Assembly (NCBI RefSeq): GCF_004402535.1
Contig: NZ_SOEY01000002.1
Location: 86,883 to 150,882, forward strand
Reading direction: 5' to 3'
Length of the DNA stretch: 64,000 nucleotides
DNA from: Cryobacterium glaciale
GTDB lineage: Bacteria; Actinomycetota; Actinomycetes; Actinomycetales; Microbacteriaceae
This document shows positions 1-8,481 of this stretch, in pieces (the first letter of the stretch is position 1; every line of letters starts with the position of its first letter). The notes under the pieces are model-generated. The model saw only the letters and a program-made list of their open reading frames with translations, did not search any database and was not told the origin of the DNA. The position numbers and the translations under genes were made by a program.

Positions 1-529
1 GCGAGTCAGGAGTGCCGGTTCGGCCGAACACGACCGCGACATCCGCTTGAGTTGCCATGCTGATCGAGGTCTTCTCGCCGGTCAGAACGTACTCGTTGCC
101 GTCCTTACGCGCATTGAGCGTGAGGTTTGCGGCATCGGATCCACCACTGGGCTCCGTGAGTGCCACGCACGGGATTACCTCACCGGCCAGCATCCCCCTG
201 ATCCAGGGCTGCACGACCTCGGCCCGGCCATAGTTGTGCATGATCTGAGCTGCGAGCGATACCGTCACCGGGATATAGCCGAGGTTGTAATCGTCGCCAC
301 TCAGGGCTTCGAGAACGAGGCCGGCGGTGAGGCAGTCGAGCCCGAGACCACCGACCTCCTCCGGCAGTTCAACGCCGAAGAACCCCAGGCTGCCCATCTC
401 AACGAGGGTCGCCCGGTCGAATTTTCCCTCGTTCTCCCGTTGCTGATAATAGGGGGCGATGCGTTCGGCGGCGAACGTGCGAGCAACCTGCACGAGGTCT
501 GACTGCTCTTCGGTTATGGCAAAGTCCAT
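1..529 (-). CDS. Acyl-CoA dehydrogenase, N-terminal part (cut by window edge)
   Basis: This is the first ~176 residues of an FAD-dependent acyl-CoA dehydrogenase; the C-terminal helical domain lies beyond base 1. The ATG at 529 opens with MDFAITEEQSDLV, a typical start of the N-terminal helical domain. The middle-domain signature ALTEPSGGSD, followed by GEKTSIS, is readable near residues 130-165. The family oxidises an acyl-CoA to the trans-2-enoyl-CoA and passes electrons to ETF, which is encoded at 14.6-16.3 kb. The gene sits 55 bp downstream of the luciferase-like gene and is probably the fifth gene of the minus-strand operon that starts at 3957. The catalytic Glu cannot be seen because it would lie in the missing part. 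Substrate is unknown; an alicyclic or branched acyl-CoA is inferred from neighbours. Confidence 0.85.
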   Translation of the reverse strand, partial: MDFAITEEQSDLVQVARTFAAERIAPYYQQRENEGKFDRATLVEMGSLGFFGVELPEEVGGLGLDCLTAGLVLEALSGDDYNLGYIPVTVSLAAQIMHNYGRAEVVQPWIRGMLAGEVIPCVALTEPSGGSDAANLTLNARKDGNEYVLTGEKTSISMATQADVAVVFGRTGTPDS

Positions 530-584
530 GCTGCGTTTCTCTCTTTCGATTTGATGGGTGTGACGACACTGTCGGTGCTGCGAG

Positions 585-1580
585 TTACAAAAATCTGGGC
601 TTGAAGCCGGCAAATAGTTTTTCCGTCGTGTTGCCGCTTCCGACTGGAACTGCGATAGCGCGTACTCCAGCTGCGGCGATCTCTTCGAACCGGCGATGAC
701 ATTCTTCGGCGGTCCCCATGATGACTAATTCTTCCAACAGCCCGGGTGGAAGCAGGACCGCGGCCTCGGTCGGTGAAGCCACTCGAACAGCCTCGAGGTC
801 CCACCCAAGCCGACAAAGATTGTCGGCGTAGGTGGGGACCCGGCAATAACTCGTGACTTCACGGCGGATCGCCGCGAGATCGTCGGCCGTGGGATCGAAG
901 CACACCCGCTGCGTCAGGAGTGTCTGAAACCCCGGCCTGGCTGTCGCCGCGGCGGCCGCGATCTCGCGCGCGTGCGCGAGGGGCACCAGATTGAGGATGA
1001 GACCATCAGCGTGTTCGATAGCCGTCTGGATCATCATCGGGCCCAGTGCCGCGAGGAGCACGGGTGGCCGAACCTGCGGAGCATCGATTCTCAGGTTCTG
1101 CACGGCAGGATTGCCGGCGTGCTCGACGAGGAGACCGCTCAGCGCACTCTCGATGACGTCTAGCACCCCGGCAGAAGTCGCGGCCGGCCCTGTTACGGCG
1201 CGATCATGACGGACCGAGACAATCGCCGGGGTACTCACCCCGATCCCCAATGCAAAGCGCCCGGGAGCAAGCTGGGCCATGGTCGTGGCCGTCATGGCCA
1301 GCAACGCTGCACTGCGCGTGGTCACCGGAACAATCGACGTACCGAGGCGCAGACGCTCCGTGCGCTGGGATATTGCGCCGAGCAGGGCGAACGCATCGAG
1401 GGAGAGCACCTCGGAAACCCAGATTCCGGTCCACCCATCCTTCTCTGCCTGGATGGACAGCTCCAGAATCTGGGCCGCGCCGAGGCCGCGGGCAGGAAGA
1501 GCAACTTCATAGCCAAAGCCCTCCCAGAACCCGGGAAAGGTTCGTACGACGCCCGCGACCCCGACTAACGGTCGATTCAA
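585..1580 (-). CDS. LLM-class (luciferase-like, F420- or flavin-dependent) oxidoreductase
   Basis: A 331-residue luciferase-like TIM-barrel protein. Family features include AEKDGWTGIWVSEVLSLD near residue 50, RLRLGTSIVPVTTR near 80, and APGRFALGIGVS near 110, the usual pattern of F420-dependent or FMN-dependent members. The start is a TTG overlapping the stop of the upstream ring-hydrolase gene (TTGA), so translation is probably coupled. Its substrate cannot be read from sequence. In this operon it could reduce or oxidise an alicyclic intermediate, or act as a monooxygenase on a side chain. Rhodopseudomonas-type bad clusters have no such gene, so its presence is one of the local novelties. 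Confidence 0.8.
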   Translation of the reverse strand: MNRPLVGVAGVVRTFPGFWEGFGYEVALPARGLGAAQILELSIQAEKDGWTGIWVSEVLSLDAFALLGAISQRTERLRLGTSIVPVTTRSAALLAMTATTMAQLAPGRFALGIGVSTPAIVSVRHDRAVTGPAATSAGVLDVIESALSGLLVEHAGNPAVQNLRIDAPQVRPPVLLAALGPMMIQTAIEHADGLILNLVPLAHAREIAAAAATARPGFQTLLTQRVCFDPTADDLAAIRREVTSYCRVPTYADNLCRLGWDLEAVRVASPTEAAVLLPPGLLEELVIMGTAEECHRRFEEIAAAGVRAIAVPVGSGNTTEKLFAGFKPRFL

Positions 1581-2404
1581 TGCCCGGTGCTCATGTATTT
1601 CTCAAAGTCCGGTGCGCGCTTTTCAGCGAATGCAGCGGCACCCTCCTTGGCCTCTTCCGTGGCCACGAACAGATCAAGACCAGCGTTGGCCATCTTCTCC
1701 AGACCAGCATGGTGAGCTGTGTCGGCGTTGAAGGAGAACTTCAGGAACTTCAATGCCGTTGGACTCATATCATTCAGCTCAGCGGCCCATGCTTTCGCGG
1801 TGGCCATGAGCTGGTCCGGCGGCACTACCGCGTTGACCAGGCCCCACTCGAGGGCCTGCGCGGCGGTGTACTTGCGGCAGAAATACCAGATCTCGCGAGC
1901 ACGTTTCTGACCGATGATTCGAGCGAGATAGTTTGTTCCATAGCCGGCGTCGAAGGAGCCGACGCGCGGGCCAGCCTGGCCGAAGAGCGCGGTTTCAGAG
2001 GCGATGCTGATATCGCACAAGACATGGAACACATGTCCCCCACCGATCGCTACCCCGTTGACCGCCGCAATGACGGGCTTCGGAATGTCGCGAATGAGAC
2101 TGTGGAGATAGTCGGCGTCGAGAATTCCATCCCGAGTCGGACCATAGTTGCCGGTCTCGGCCCGCTGCTTGACATCCCCCCCGGCACAGAACGCTTTCGT
2201 TCCCGCCCCAGTCCAGATGACGGTGCGTACGGCGTTGTCTGCCGACGCTCGCCGAAAAGCATGAACCAACTCGTCGATCGTGCGACCGCGAAATGCGTTG
2301 TACCGCTCGGGGCGATTGATCGTGATGATCGCCGCGCCATTCTCGACCTCATAGAGGATGTCCGTGTAGCCACTGATATCGCTGAAGGCTTCATTGTCGT
2401 TCAT
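1577..2404 (-). CDS. BadI/MenB-like crotonase: probable 2-oxocyclohexanecarboxyl-CoA hydrolase (ring opening)
   Basis: A 275-residue crotonase-fold protein of the MenB/BadI branch. Diagnostic stretches are RPERYNAFRG, AFCAGGD, the oxyanion region IGGGHVFHVLCD, GPRVGSFDAGYG, KRAREIWYFCRKY, and FNADTAHHAG near the C-terminus. MenB closes a ring by Dieckmann condensation; BadI runs the reverse reaction, hydrolytically opening 2-ketocyclohexanecarboxyl-CoA to pimeloyl-CoA. The motifs alone fit both enzymes. The BadI reading rests on the BadH-like gene 12 bp upstream, the hydratase before it, and the absence of other menaquinone genes. The FNADTAHHAG tail is closer to what I recall for BadI. The gene starts at an ATG at 2404. 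Confidence 0.7.
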   Translation of the reverse strand: MNDNEAFSDISGYTDILYEVENGAAIITINRPERYNAFRGRTIDELVHAFRRASADNAVRTVIWTGAGTKAFCAGGDVKQRAETGNYGPTRDGILDADYLHSLIRDIPKPVIAAVNGVAIGGGHVFHVLCDISIASETALFGQAGPRVGSFDAGYGTNYLARIIGQKRAREIWYFCRKYTAAQALEWGLVNAVVPPDQLMATAKAWAAELNDMSPTALKFLKFSFNADTAHHAGLEKMANAGLDLFVATEEAKEGAAAFAEKRAPDFEKYMSTGH

Positions 2405-2416
2405 TGCGATTCCTTT

Positions 2417-3166
2417 CTAACCTGCCATTGTTAGGCCGCCGCTGACGCTCAGGGTCTGGCCGGTGATATAAGACGATTCTTCTGAAGCAAAAAAACGGAC
2501 AGCGTTCATGATGTCTTCAGGTTGGGCGAGCCTCCGCATCGGGATTGCTTTTTCGAGGGAGTCGGTGAGTTTCTTAGGAGCTCCGGACAGCATCCTCGTT
2601 TCAGTGGGTCCAGGGCACACGCAGTTGGACGTGATTTGATATCGAACCATCTCGCGTGCAATTGATTTTGTGAACGCGATGATCCCGCCCTTCGCCCCCG
2701 AATAGACAGCTTCACCGCTGCTCCCCACTCTGCCAGCATCGCTGGAAATATTCACGACCCGGCCCCCGCGCCCGGCGTCGATCATTCCCCTCAGAAATGT
2801 TGAACTGACCGACATAGTGCCCAGCAGGTTGATCGAGATGTTCTTCAATCTGAACTCGGGCGAGGTCTCCATGAAGGGCATGATCTCCTCCCAGCCAGCA
2901 TTATTGATCAGCGTGTGGGCTGGGCCATAGGTTTCCTCCACGGCCGCGCAGGCTGCCGAGACTTCGTCGGCCAGGGAGATGTCCACATAAAAACTGGTCG
3001 CTTCACCGCCGCGTTCCCTTATCTCGCGCACAGTCTCCTCCGCCCCCTCAAGATCGCGATCCAAAACCGCCACAGGTTTTCCCTGTGCTGCCATTCCGAG
3101 GGCGATGGCGCGACCCATCCCTGAGCCACCGCCGGTTACCACCACGAGGTTTTGCACTGCACTCAC
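2417..3166 (-). CDS. BadH-like SDR: probable 2-hydroxycyclohexanecarboxyl-CoA dehydrogenase
   Basis: A 249-residue classical short-chain dehydrogenase. It has the cofactor motif TGGGSGMGRA near residue 11, NNAGWE near 88, catalytic Ser in NISSDAGRVGSSGEA, and the active-site YSGAK (YxxxK), and ends in ITGQTLSVSGGLTMAG. The SSDAGRVGSSGEAVY and SVSGGLTM stretches resemble BadH, which oxidises 2-hydroxycyclohexanecarboxyl-CoA to the 2-oxo thioester using NAD. The gene starts at GTG 3166, overlapping the stop of the hydratase gene (GTGA), and is followed closely by the BadI-like gene, giving a hydrate, oxidise, hydrolyse order. Substrate may carry substituents on the ring; a general 3-hydroxyacyl-CoA dehydrogenase role is the main alternative. 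Confidence 0.75.
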   Translation of the reverse strand: MSAVQNLVVVTGGGSGMGRAIALGMAAQGKPVAVLDRDLEGAEETVREIRERGGEATSFYVDISLADEVSAACAAVEETYGPAHTLINNAGWEEIMPFMETSPEFRLKNISINLLGTMSVSSTFLRGMIDAGRGGRVVNISSDAGRVGSSGEAVYSGAKGGIIAFTKSIAREMVRYQITSNCVCPGPTETRMLSGAPKKLTDSLEKAIPMRRLAQPEDIMNAVRFFASEESSYITGQTLSVSGGLTMAG

Positions 3167-3957
3167 TCTGATCCTGCTCTCGTTCGATTCGTTTTACTGG
3201 ACTGTCGGCGTGAAAAAAAGTCGGTTACTTCGCCGCGTGCGATGTCGTCACTCATCAACAGGTGCGTCGTCTCGAGTTCGGTCACGTATCCCCCACCCGG
3301 TGTGGATGAGAGCCGGATGCAACGTTTGATCGCAGCGAGCGAGACCGGTGATCGACCGGCCAGCTCCATTGCGAGCTCGGAACCAAAGGCGGCTGTTTCG
3401 CCGGCGGAGACGACCCAGTGCACCAGACCCAGCCGCTCCGCCTCAGCGCCGTCGAGGGCTTCCCCACGCATGATCAGGCGGAGTGCGAGCGCTGATCCAA
3501 CGAGCCGCGGCAAACGTTGGGTACCTCCCGCTCCGGGCAGGAGGCCCAGGGTGATCTCTGGCAGCCCGATCTGGGCGCCCGCCGAGGCGATTCGTAAATC
3601 GCAGGCCAGCGCGAGCTCGAAGCCGCCACCAAGGGCGTTCCCGTTGATGATGCAGACCGTGGGAATGAGCAACGCTTCGATCGCCGCGTAGGCCGCTTGA
3701 ACCCTGGCGATGAATTCCACCATTCGGTCAGCGCCATCCTGCCGCTCCATATTCTCCTGCACCAGGGTGAGGTCGACACCAGCTGAGAAGAATCGACCGG
3801 CGCCCGTTATGACCAGCACCCTGACATCTCCCCGATCAGCGTCCAACTCGAGCAGCGAACGCTCCATCGCCAGGAGCGATGATTCGCTGATGCTGTTGAC
3901 CGGCGGTGCGTCAAGCGTCCACGTCATCACGTGGCCAATCTTTTGGATGTCCATCAC
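3163..3957 (-). CDS. Enoyl-CoA hydratase (BadK-like position)
   Basis: A crotonase-family hydratase of about 264 residues. Both catalytic glutamates are present: GGGFELALACD near residue 105 and LPEITLGLLPGAGGTQRL near 130, so it should hydrate a 2-enoyl-CoA. It is the first gene of the minus-strand operon and overlaps the BadH-like gene by four bases. In a cyclohexanecarboxylate-type pathway this would convert cyclohex-1-ene-1-carboxyl-CoA to the 2-hydroxy compound (the BadK step); that substrate is inferred from context. Start is GTG 3957 or the adjacent ATG at 3954. Upstream lies a divergent promoter region with three copies of the shared operator-like motif. Confidence 0.8.
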   Translation of the reverse strand: MMDIQKIGHVMTWTLDAPPVNSISESSLLAMERSLLELDADRGDVRVLVITGAGRFFSAGVDLTLVQENMERQDGADRMVEFIARVQAAYAAIEALLIPTVCIINGNALGGGFELALACDLRIASAGAQIGLPEITLGLLPGAGGTQRLPRLVGSALALRLIMRGEALDGAEAERLGLVHWVVSAGETAAFGSELAMELAGRSPVSLAAIKRCIRLSSTPGGGYVTELETTHLLMSDDIARGEVTDFFSRRQSSKTNRTRAGSE

Positions 3958-3968
3958 GCTCCAATTCT

Positions 3969-3982
3969 ACCCATCGTCTGGT
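3969..3982. promoter_or_regulatory. Operator-like inverted repeat, copy A
   Basis: ACCCATCGTCTGGT, with the arms extended to CTACC and GGTAG (3967-3984). It has the ACC-N8-GGT geometry shared with the copy at 18181-18194. It lies 12 bp upstream of the hydratase gene start in the divergent intergenic region, a natural position for a repressor. Confidence 0.5.
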
Positions 3983-3992
3983 AGATAAGACT

Positions 3993-4006
3993 GTCGCACG
4001 TTTGGT
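3993..4006 (-). promoter_or_regulatory. Operator-like motif, copy B
   Basis: On the minus strand this reads ACCAAACGTGCGAC, matching the ACCAAACG half of the shared motif with an imperfect second arm. It lies 11 bp from copy A, between the divergent promoters of the hydratase operon and the SDR/ligase operon. Confidence 0.5.
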
Positions 4007-4073
4007 TTAGTGTCAACTAAACGCTATCCGATCTCTCACTGTTGACACCCGCACAGAATGCCGTCACACTCGA

Positions 4074-4087
4074 ACCAAACGATTGAT
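4074..4087 (+). promoter_or_regulatory. Operator-like motif, copy C
   Basis: ACCAAACGATTGAT lies 20 bp upstream of the ATG at 4107 and just before its AAGGAAAGGGG ribosome binding site. It shares the ACCAAACG half with copies B and F; the second arm is weak. Confidence 0.5.
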
Positions 4088-4106
4088 TGGCAAGGAAAGG
4101 GGCCCA

Positions 4107-5186
4107 ATGAGGGCGCTCCTGATTGGCGGCACCGGTCCGACCGGGCCTGATATAGCCCGTGGATTAAAGTCGCGGGGGTACGAAACGACCATCCTGCACC
4201 GTGGAAGCCATGAGATCGACGACGTGGCCGATTTTGAACACATTCACGCAGATCCGCACTTCGAGGGCGAACTCGCTGCCGGTCTTCTGGGCCGAACTTT
4301 CGATGTGGCCGTGGTCACGTATGGGCGGCTGCGCCATGTCGCCATCGAGGTGGCCCGGCACACCAACCGTCTCGTCAGTGTCGGCGGAACGGCCTACGCC
4401 AGACAGCGTTGGTCGACACCGATAACTGAAACAGCACTCCGAGACCTGACGACACCACTGACCCTGAAAATTCAGCAGACCGAGGAAGCGATCTTCGAGT
4501 GTGCGGCACGAACGGGTTTGAATCTGACCCACATTCGTTACCCGTACCTGTACGGTGCCCGGCAACTCGCACCGCGGGAATGGAGCATCATTCGCCGGAT
4601 ACTGGATGGGCGTCACACAATCCCGGTTGTGGACGGAGGGTTATCCCAGGAGAGCAAGGCATATTCCGAGAATGCGGCACACGCGGTACTTCTCGCGGTC
4701 GATACGCCAGATTCAGCGGGTAAAATTTACCATGTCTCCGACGAACTCACCCCGACCGATGGCGAACGGGCGCACGCGATCGCGCGCGCTATGGGGACCG
4801 AGATCGAGCTCGTGAATTATCCCCGCGAGGTCAGCCAGCCGGCCTGGTTCTGGTTCGCTGGACGAACCCTCGGGGTCAAACAGAAGGATTTTCCCATTAC
4901 CGATCATTCGGTGCTGGACATATCGCGCGCCAAAGCTGAACTCGGGTATCGGGATCTCGTCGATTTCGACGAGGCAATCCAACGCACCGTCGACTGGTAT
5001 CTCGAGCACCCGAGTGTTCCGGGCGGCGATATCGAGGCCCGACTCGGCGACCAATTCGATTACGTCGCCGAAGATCGCTTCCGTCTGGCTCGTCGTCGAT
5101 TCGTTGACGACTGCGCCGCCATTCCGATTCTCGTCGCGCCGACCCGGCACGCGTACGACCACCCGCCTGTACAGAAGATTGACTGA
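4107..5186 (+). CDS. NAD-dependent epimerase/dehydratase-family SDR
   Basis: A 359-residue extended SDR. The N-terminus has a Rossmann motif GGTGPTGPDIA at residues 6-16 and further family features such as SVGGTAYARQRW, HIRYPYLYG and FPITDHSVLDISRAKAELGY (a C-terminal sugar-epimerase-like pattern). I do not see a clean catalytic YxxxK, so the chemistry is uncertain: it may be a reductase or an atypical dehydratase. The ATG at 4107 is preferred because of the AAGGAAAGGGG Shine-Dalgarno just before it. The stop overlaps the start of the ligase gene (TGATG). As first gene of the plus-strand operon with the ligase, it probably acts on the free acid or an early CoA ester. Confidence 0.7.
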   Translation: MRALLIGGTGPTGPDIARGLKSRGYETTILHRGSHEIDDVADFEHIHADPHFEGELAAGLLGRTFDVAVVTYGRLRHVAIEVARHTNRLVSVGGTAYARQRWSTPITETALRDLTTPLTLKIQQTEEAIFECAARTGLNLTHIRYPYLYGARQLAPREWSIIRRILDGRHTIPVVDGGLSQESKAYSENAAHAVLLAVDTPDSAGKIYHVSDELTPTDGERAHAIARAMGTEIELVNYPREVSQPAWFWFAGRTLGVKQKDFPITDHSVLDISRAKAELGYRDLVDFDEAIQRTVDWYLEHPSVPGGDIEARLGDQFDYVAEDRFRLARRRFVDDCAAIPILVAPTRHAYDHPPVQKID

Positions 5187-7189
5187 TGGAAGGATCCAAC
5201 ACCACAATGAGTCAACTACCGGAATGGTTCGAGGTCGATCGGTGGGTGCCACCACCGGCATCGATCGAACAGCGTCGCGTGTCGAAGTTCATGCAGAAAC
5301 TGGGTCTCGACGATTACCAGGACTTCTTGCGCTACGCCATCGACAAGCCAGAAGAGTTCTATCGCGCAGCAATGGCCGACCTCGATCTCGAATGGCAGAC
5401 GGAGTGGCACACGCTCGTCGATCAGTCCGATGGCGCCGCCTGGTCGAAATGGTTCGTGGGTGGAACCACCAATCTCGCCTGGTTGGCACTCGACCGCTGG
5501 GTTGAGCGCGGCCAGGGCGACCGGCTTGCTCTGGAGTGGGAGGGTGAAGACGGATCAACGCGCTCGTACACCTATGCCCAACTGGCCGACGAAGTTTCAC
5601 GAGTGGCGGCGGGACTGCGCGCTCACGGAGTTGTTGACGGGGACGTGGTGGGGCTTTACCTTCCGCCGCTTCCCGAGGCGGTCATCTCCATGTTCGCCAT
5701 AGCCCGCATCGGGGCCGTCGTTGCCCCAGCGTTCTCCGGATACGGTGAAGACGCCCTCAGTGAGCGTCTCGAGATCGTCGGAGCCAAGCACCTCGTCACG
5801 GCCAATCGATACCTCCACCACGGCCACGAGGTCGAAATGATCAGCGTGGCTCGCACAGCCGCCACCAAGGCCGGTATCGAGAACGTGTTCGTCGTACCGC
5901 GCTTGGGCAAGGACGACGACTGCCAGTCGAACGAGACTCCCTGGCGGAAATTGCTCGACCACGAGCCTGAACAGTTCTTCACGTGGTTCGGCCCCGAAAA
6001 GCCGTGGCTGATCGCTTTCACAAGCGGTTCGTCCGGCCGGCCCAAGGGGGCCGTGCACTGTCACGGACGAATGCCCTATCGCGCTGCCATCGACATGGCG
6101 TATTGCATCGATATGTCGGACGATTCGTGTTTGTACTGGCCGAGCGATATGGGATGGATCATCGCGCCGCTCGGACTCATCACCTCGTTCACCCTGGGCG
6201 GGCGACACCTCATTTACGAGGGAGCGCCGACGTTCCCGGCCCCCGACACACTGTGGAAGCTCGTCGATCGTTACAAGGTCACCCACCTTGGTTCGTCACC
6301 AACCCTCATGCGATTGCTCGCAGCGCACGGTGCTGAATGGGTGGAGCCCTACGGGCTGGAATCTCTTCAGGTGATCGTGTCGGCGGGTGAACCCATGACG
6401 TCGGCAGCCTGGCGATGGATGCATCGAAACGTCGGTCGCGGCATCCGGCCGCTGATGAACCACACCGGCGGTACCGAAATCGGTTGCGCCCTGTTAACCG
6501 GGAGCCCGGTATTGCCGATGCGAGAATGCCGGTTTGCCGGGCCGCCGCCCGGGCTGGCCGTGGTGGTCGTCAACTCGGAAGGCCATCCGGTGGTGGACGA
6601 GCTGGGTGAGCTGGCGGTACTGGCGCCGTGGCCATCGATGACCTATGGCTTCTGGAACGAAAACGAGCGCTGGACCGTTGCCCACGCATCCAAATTCGAG
6701 GGCGTCTACATACACGGCGACCGGGCGATCCAGCACAGCGACGGGAGCTGGGAGGTGCCCGGCCGGTCCGACGACCTGCTCAAGGTCGGAGGAAAGCGGA
6801 TCGGGCCGAGCGAATACGAAGAACTCGCGCTCGGTATCAGAGGAGTTTCCGGGGCTGCTGCCGTCGGAATTCCCGACGAGCTCAAAGGCCAGACAGTGAT
6901 GATAATCATCACGCTTGCCCCGGAATACGCCCACGCCGGTGAATCCATCAGCGATTCAATCCACGAACGGGTGGAACACGCACTCGGTAAACCATTCCGA
7001 ATTTCGCGCGTCGCGATCGTGGACGAGTTGCCGCTCACGAGGAATTCCAAAATTCATCGCCGCGCCCTGCGGGCCTGGCTGCTGGACCTGGATCCGGGTG
7101 ATCTTTCAAACCTGGAGAACCCCTCCGCCGCAGAAGCAATTCGATCGCTTGCCGCGCCGGCCGTCCCGCACCCTGCGGCAGCACACTGA
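5186..7189 (+). CDS. Acyl-CoA synthetase (AMP-forming, ACS/acetoacetyl-CoA synthetase type)
   Basis: A ~660-residue ANL-superfamily adenylating ligase with the extended N-terminus of the acetyl-CoA synthetase group. The P-loop AFTSGSSGRPKGAVH is near residue 280, the HTGGTEIG motif near 430, and the C-terminal hinge and lysine region (VPGRSDDLLKVGGKRIGPSEYE, LTRNSKIHRRALR) is intact, so the enzyme should be active. It is the only CoA ligase in the island and so the best candidate for activating the growth substrate. The acetate-pocket family does not reveal the substrate. Start is either ATG 5186 (TGATG overlap) or ATG 5207. The gene ends before a hairpin at 7194-7227 and an acyl-CoA dehydrogenase gene. 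Confidence 0.85.
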   Translation: MEGSNTTMSQLPEWFEVDRWVPPPASIEQRRVSKFMQKLGLDDYQDFLRYAIDKPEEFYRAAMADLDLEWQTEWHTLVDQSDGAAWSKWFVGGTTNLAWLALDRWVERGQGDRLALEWEGEDGSTRSYTYAQLADEVSRVAAGLRAHGVVDGDVVGLYLPPLPEAVISMFAIARIGAVVAPAFSGYGEDALSERLEIVGAKHLVTANRYLHHGHEVEMISVARTAATKAGIENVFVVPRLGKDDDCQSNETPWRKLLDHEPEQFFTWFGPEKPWLIAFTSGSSGRPKGAVHCHGRMPYRAAIDMAYCIDMSDDSCLYWPSDMGWIIAPLGLITSFTLGGRHLIYEGAPTFPAPDTLWKLVDRYKVTHLGSSPTLMRLLAAHGAEWVEPYGLESLQVIVSAGEPMTSAAWRWMHRNVGRGIRPLMNHTGGTEIGCALLTGSPVLPMRECRFAGPPPGLAVVVVNSEGHPVVDELGELAVLAPWPSMTYGFWNENERWTVAHASKFEGVYIHGDRAIQHSDGSWEVPGRSDDLLKVGGKRIGPSEYEELALGIRGVSGAAAVGIPDELKGQTVMIIITLAPEYAHAGESISDSIHERVEHALGKPFRISRVAIVDELPLTRNSKIHRRALRAWLLDLDPGDLSNLENPSAAEAIRSLAAPAVPHPAAAH

Positions 7190-7193
7190 AGCA

Positions 7194-7227
7194 CATCCCG
7201 GCACCACACGGATGTGGCGCCGGGATG
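7194..7227 (+). terminator. Hairpin between ligase and acyl-CoA dehydrogenase genes
   Basis: Inverted repeat CATCCCGGC / GCCGGGATG with an inner CCAC/GTGG stem. There is no T-run after it, so it may be a partial terminator or an mRNA-processing or stabilising hairpin rather than a full stop. Confidence 0.5.
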
Positions 7228-7258
7228 ACGCAGTCCCATCTATCCAGAGACAGGAATC

Positions 7259-8464
7259 ATGAGCACGAGAAGCGAAGAACTCCTGGCGCGCGCACGCGTC
7301 TTGGCGGTAACAGAGTTGGCGGCCCTCGGTCGAGAAGCCGAAGCGACCAGCATCGTCAGCGATGCCTGGTGGCAACGCCTGGCCGATACCGGCCTCCTTC
7401 GTCTCACGCTCCCGACAAAATGGGGCGGCGAGGGTCTGTCATTGGCGGAATACTTTCCCATCCTCGAAGTCTGCGCGCCCGTGCACGGAGCAATCCGAAT
7501 GATCGTGCACGGTGCGAACGGGACGTGGCGTGCACTGGACCGATTCGGAACAGACCAGCAGAAGGCCAAGTTGATGCCCGGGCTGGCAACCGGCAGCTAC
7601 CTGGGTTTCTGCATTAGCGAGCCACGAACCGGGAGCGGCGAGGACATCGGCACGACCGCTGTGCGTTCCGAGAACGGCTGGATACTGAACGGTGCAAAGC
7701 AATGGGCAACCCTGGCCAGCAAAGCCCAACTCATCTATATCCCGGCCAAGGCTCGTTCGGCCAGCGGGGAGGATCTGGGTATCACCACGTTCATGGTCGA
7801 CCCGAACGGTCCTGGCATCACGAGGAAGCACATGGCGCACACGATGGGCTGCAAAGGGCTCGACCACGATGTGATGTTCTTCGATGACGCCGTGGTGCCC
7901 CACGACAGAATTCTCGGAGAGATCGGCGGCGGGCTGGACGTGGCACTTCGCGGTTTTCTCGACCCCAGCCGCCTCTCCATCGCGGCATCATGTGTCGGAT
8001 TGGCGCAGGGTGCTCTGGATCAGGCCCTCGAGTTCTCGACCCGGCGTACCACCTTTCAAAAACCCATTTCCTCGCGTCAGTACATTCAGGGTCGCCTGGC
8101 CGATATGGCGACGGACATCGCGGCTGCACGCGCACTCGTGATGCACACCGCTACAGCGTTTGATCGCGGCGACGAGATCATTCAGGAAGCCGCGATGTGC
8201 AAGTATTTCGGACTCGAGATGGTGGGGCGAGTCACCGACCACTCGATTCGCGTGCACGGCGGCGTCGGTTACACCTCGGCATACCCGATCGAACAGATGT
8301 ATCGAGACGCTCGAGGCATGTGGTTTGAAGAAGGTACAGCAGAGGTCCAGAAATCCGTCATCTCGCGTCAGGCGATTTCGAAGTGGGTGCCGACACTACC
8401 CGCGGAATTCTACGGACCGAACCCCGGTCCGGACTCCGACGAATACGCCGTTCTCGCTGACTAG
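7259..8464 (+). CDS. Acyl-CoA dehydrogenase
   Basis: A full-length 401-residue acyl-CoA dehydrogenase. The middle-domain motif CISEPRTGSGEDIG and GAKQWATLAS are near residues 117-148. The C-terminal domain shows RTTFQKPISSRQYIQGRLADMATDI and IRVHGGVGYTSAYPIEQMYRDARG near residues 260-355, followed by FEEGTAEVQKSVISRQ. The trait EEGTAEVQ replaces the more common YEGTxEIQ. It should introduce a double bond into a CoA ester, with electrons going to the EtfAB encoded downstream. The ATG at 7259 follows an AGAGACAGGA ribosome binding site. It is a candidate for the AliB-like step (ring desaturation), but several paralogues in the island could do that. Confidence 0.85.
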   Translation: MSTRSEELLARARVLAVTELAALGREAEATSIVSDAWWQRLADTGLLRLTLPTKWGGEGLSLAEYFPILEVCAPVHGAIRMIVHGANGTWRALDRFGTDQQKAKLMPGLATGSYLGFCISEPRTGSGEDIGTTAVRSENGWILNGAKQWATLASKAQLIYIPAKARSASGEDLGITTFMVDPNGPGITRKHMAHTMGCKGLDHDVMFFDDAVVPHDRILGEIGGGLDVALRGFLDPSRLSIAASCVGLAQGALDQALEFSTRRTTFQKPISSRQYIQGRLADMATDIAAARALVMHTATAFDRGDEIIQEAAMCKYFGLEMVGRVTDHSIRVHGGVGYTSAYPIEQMYRDARGMWFEEGTAEVQKSVISRQAISKWVPTLPAEFYGPNPGPDSDEYAVLAD

Positions 8465-8481
8465 GAGACACGATCGAGAAG

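Noticed and set aside
1250..2434. 394-codon open frame on the plus strand
   Set aside because: It lies opposite the luciferase-like and ring-hydrolase genes, has no domain-like sequence, and is explained by high-GC codon bias.
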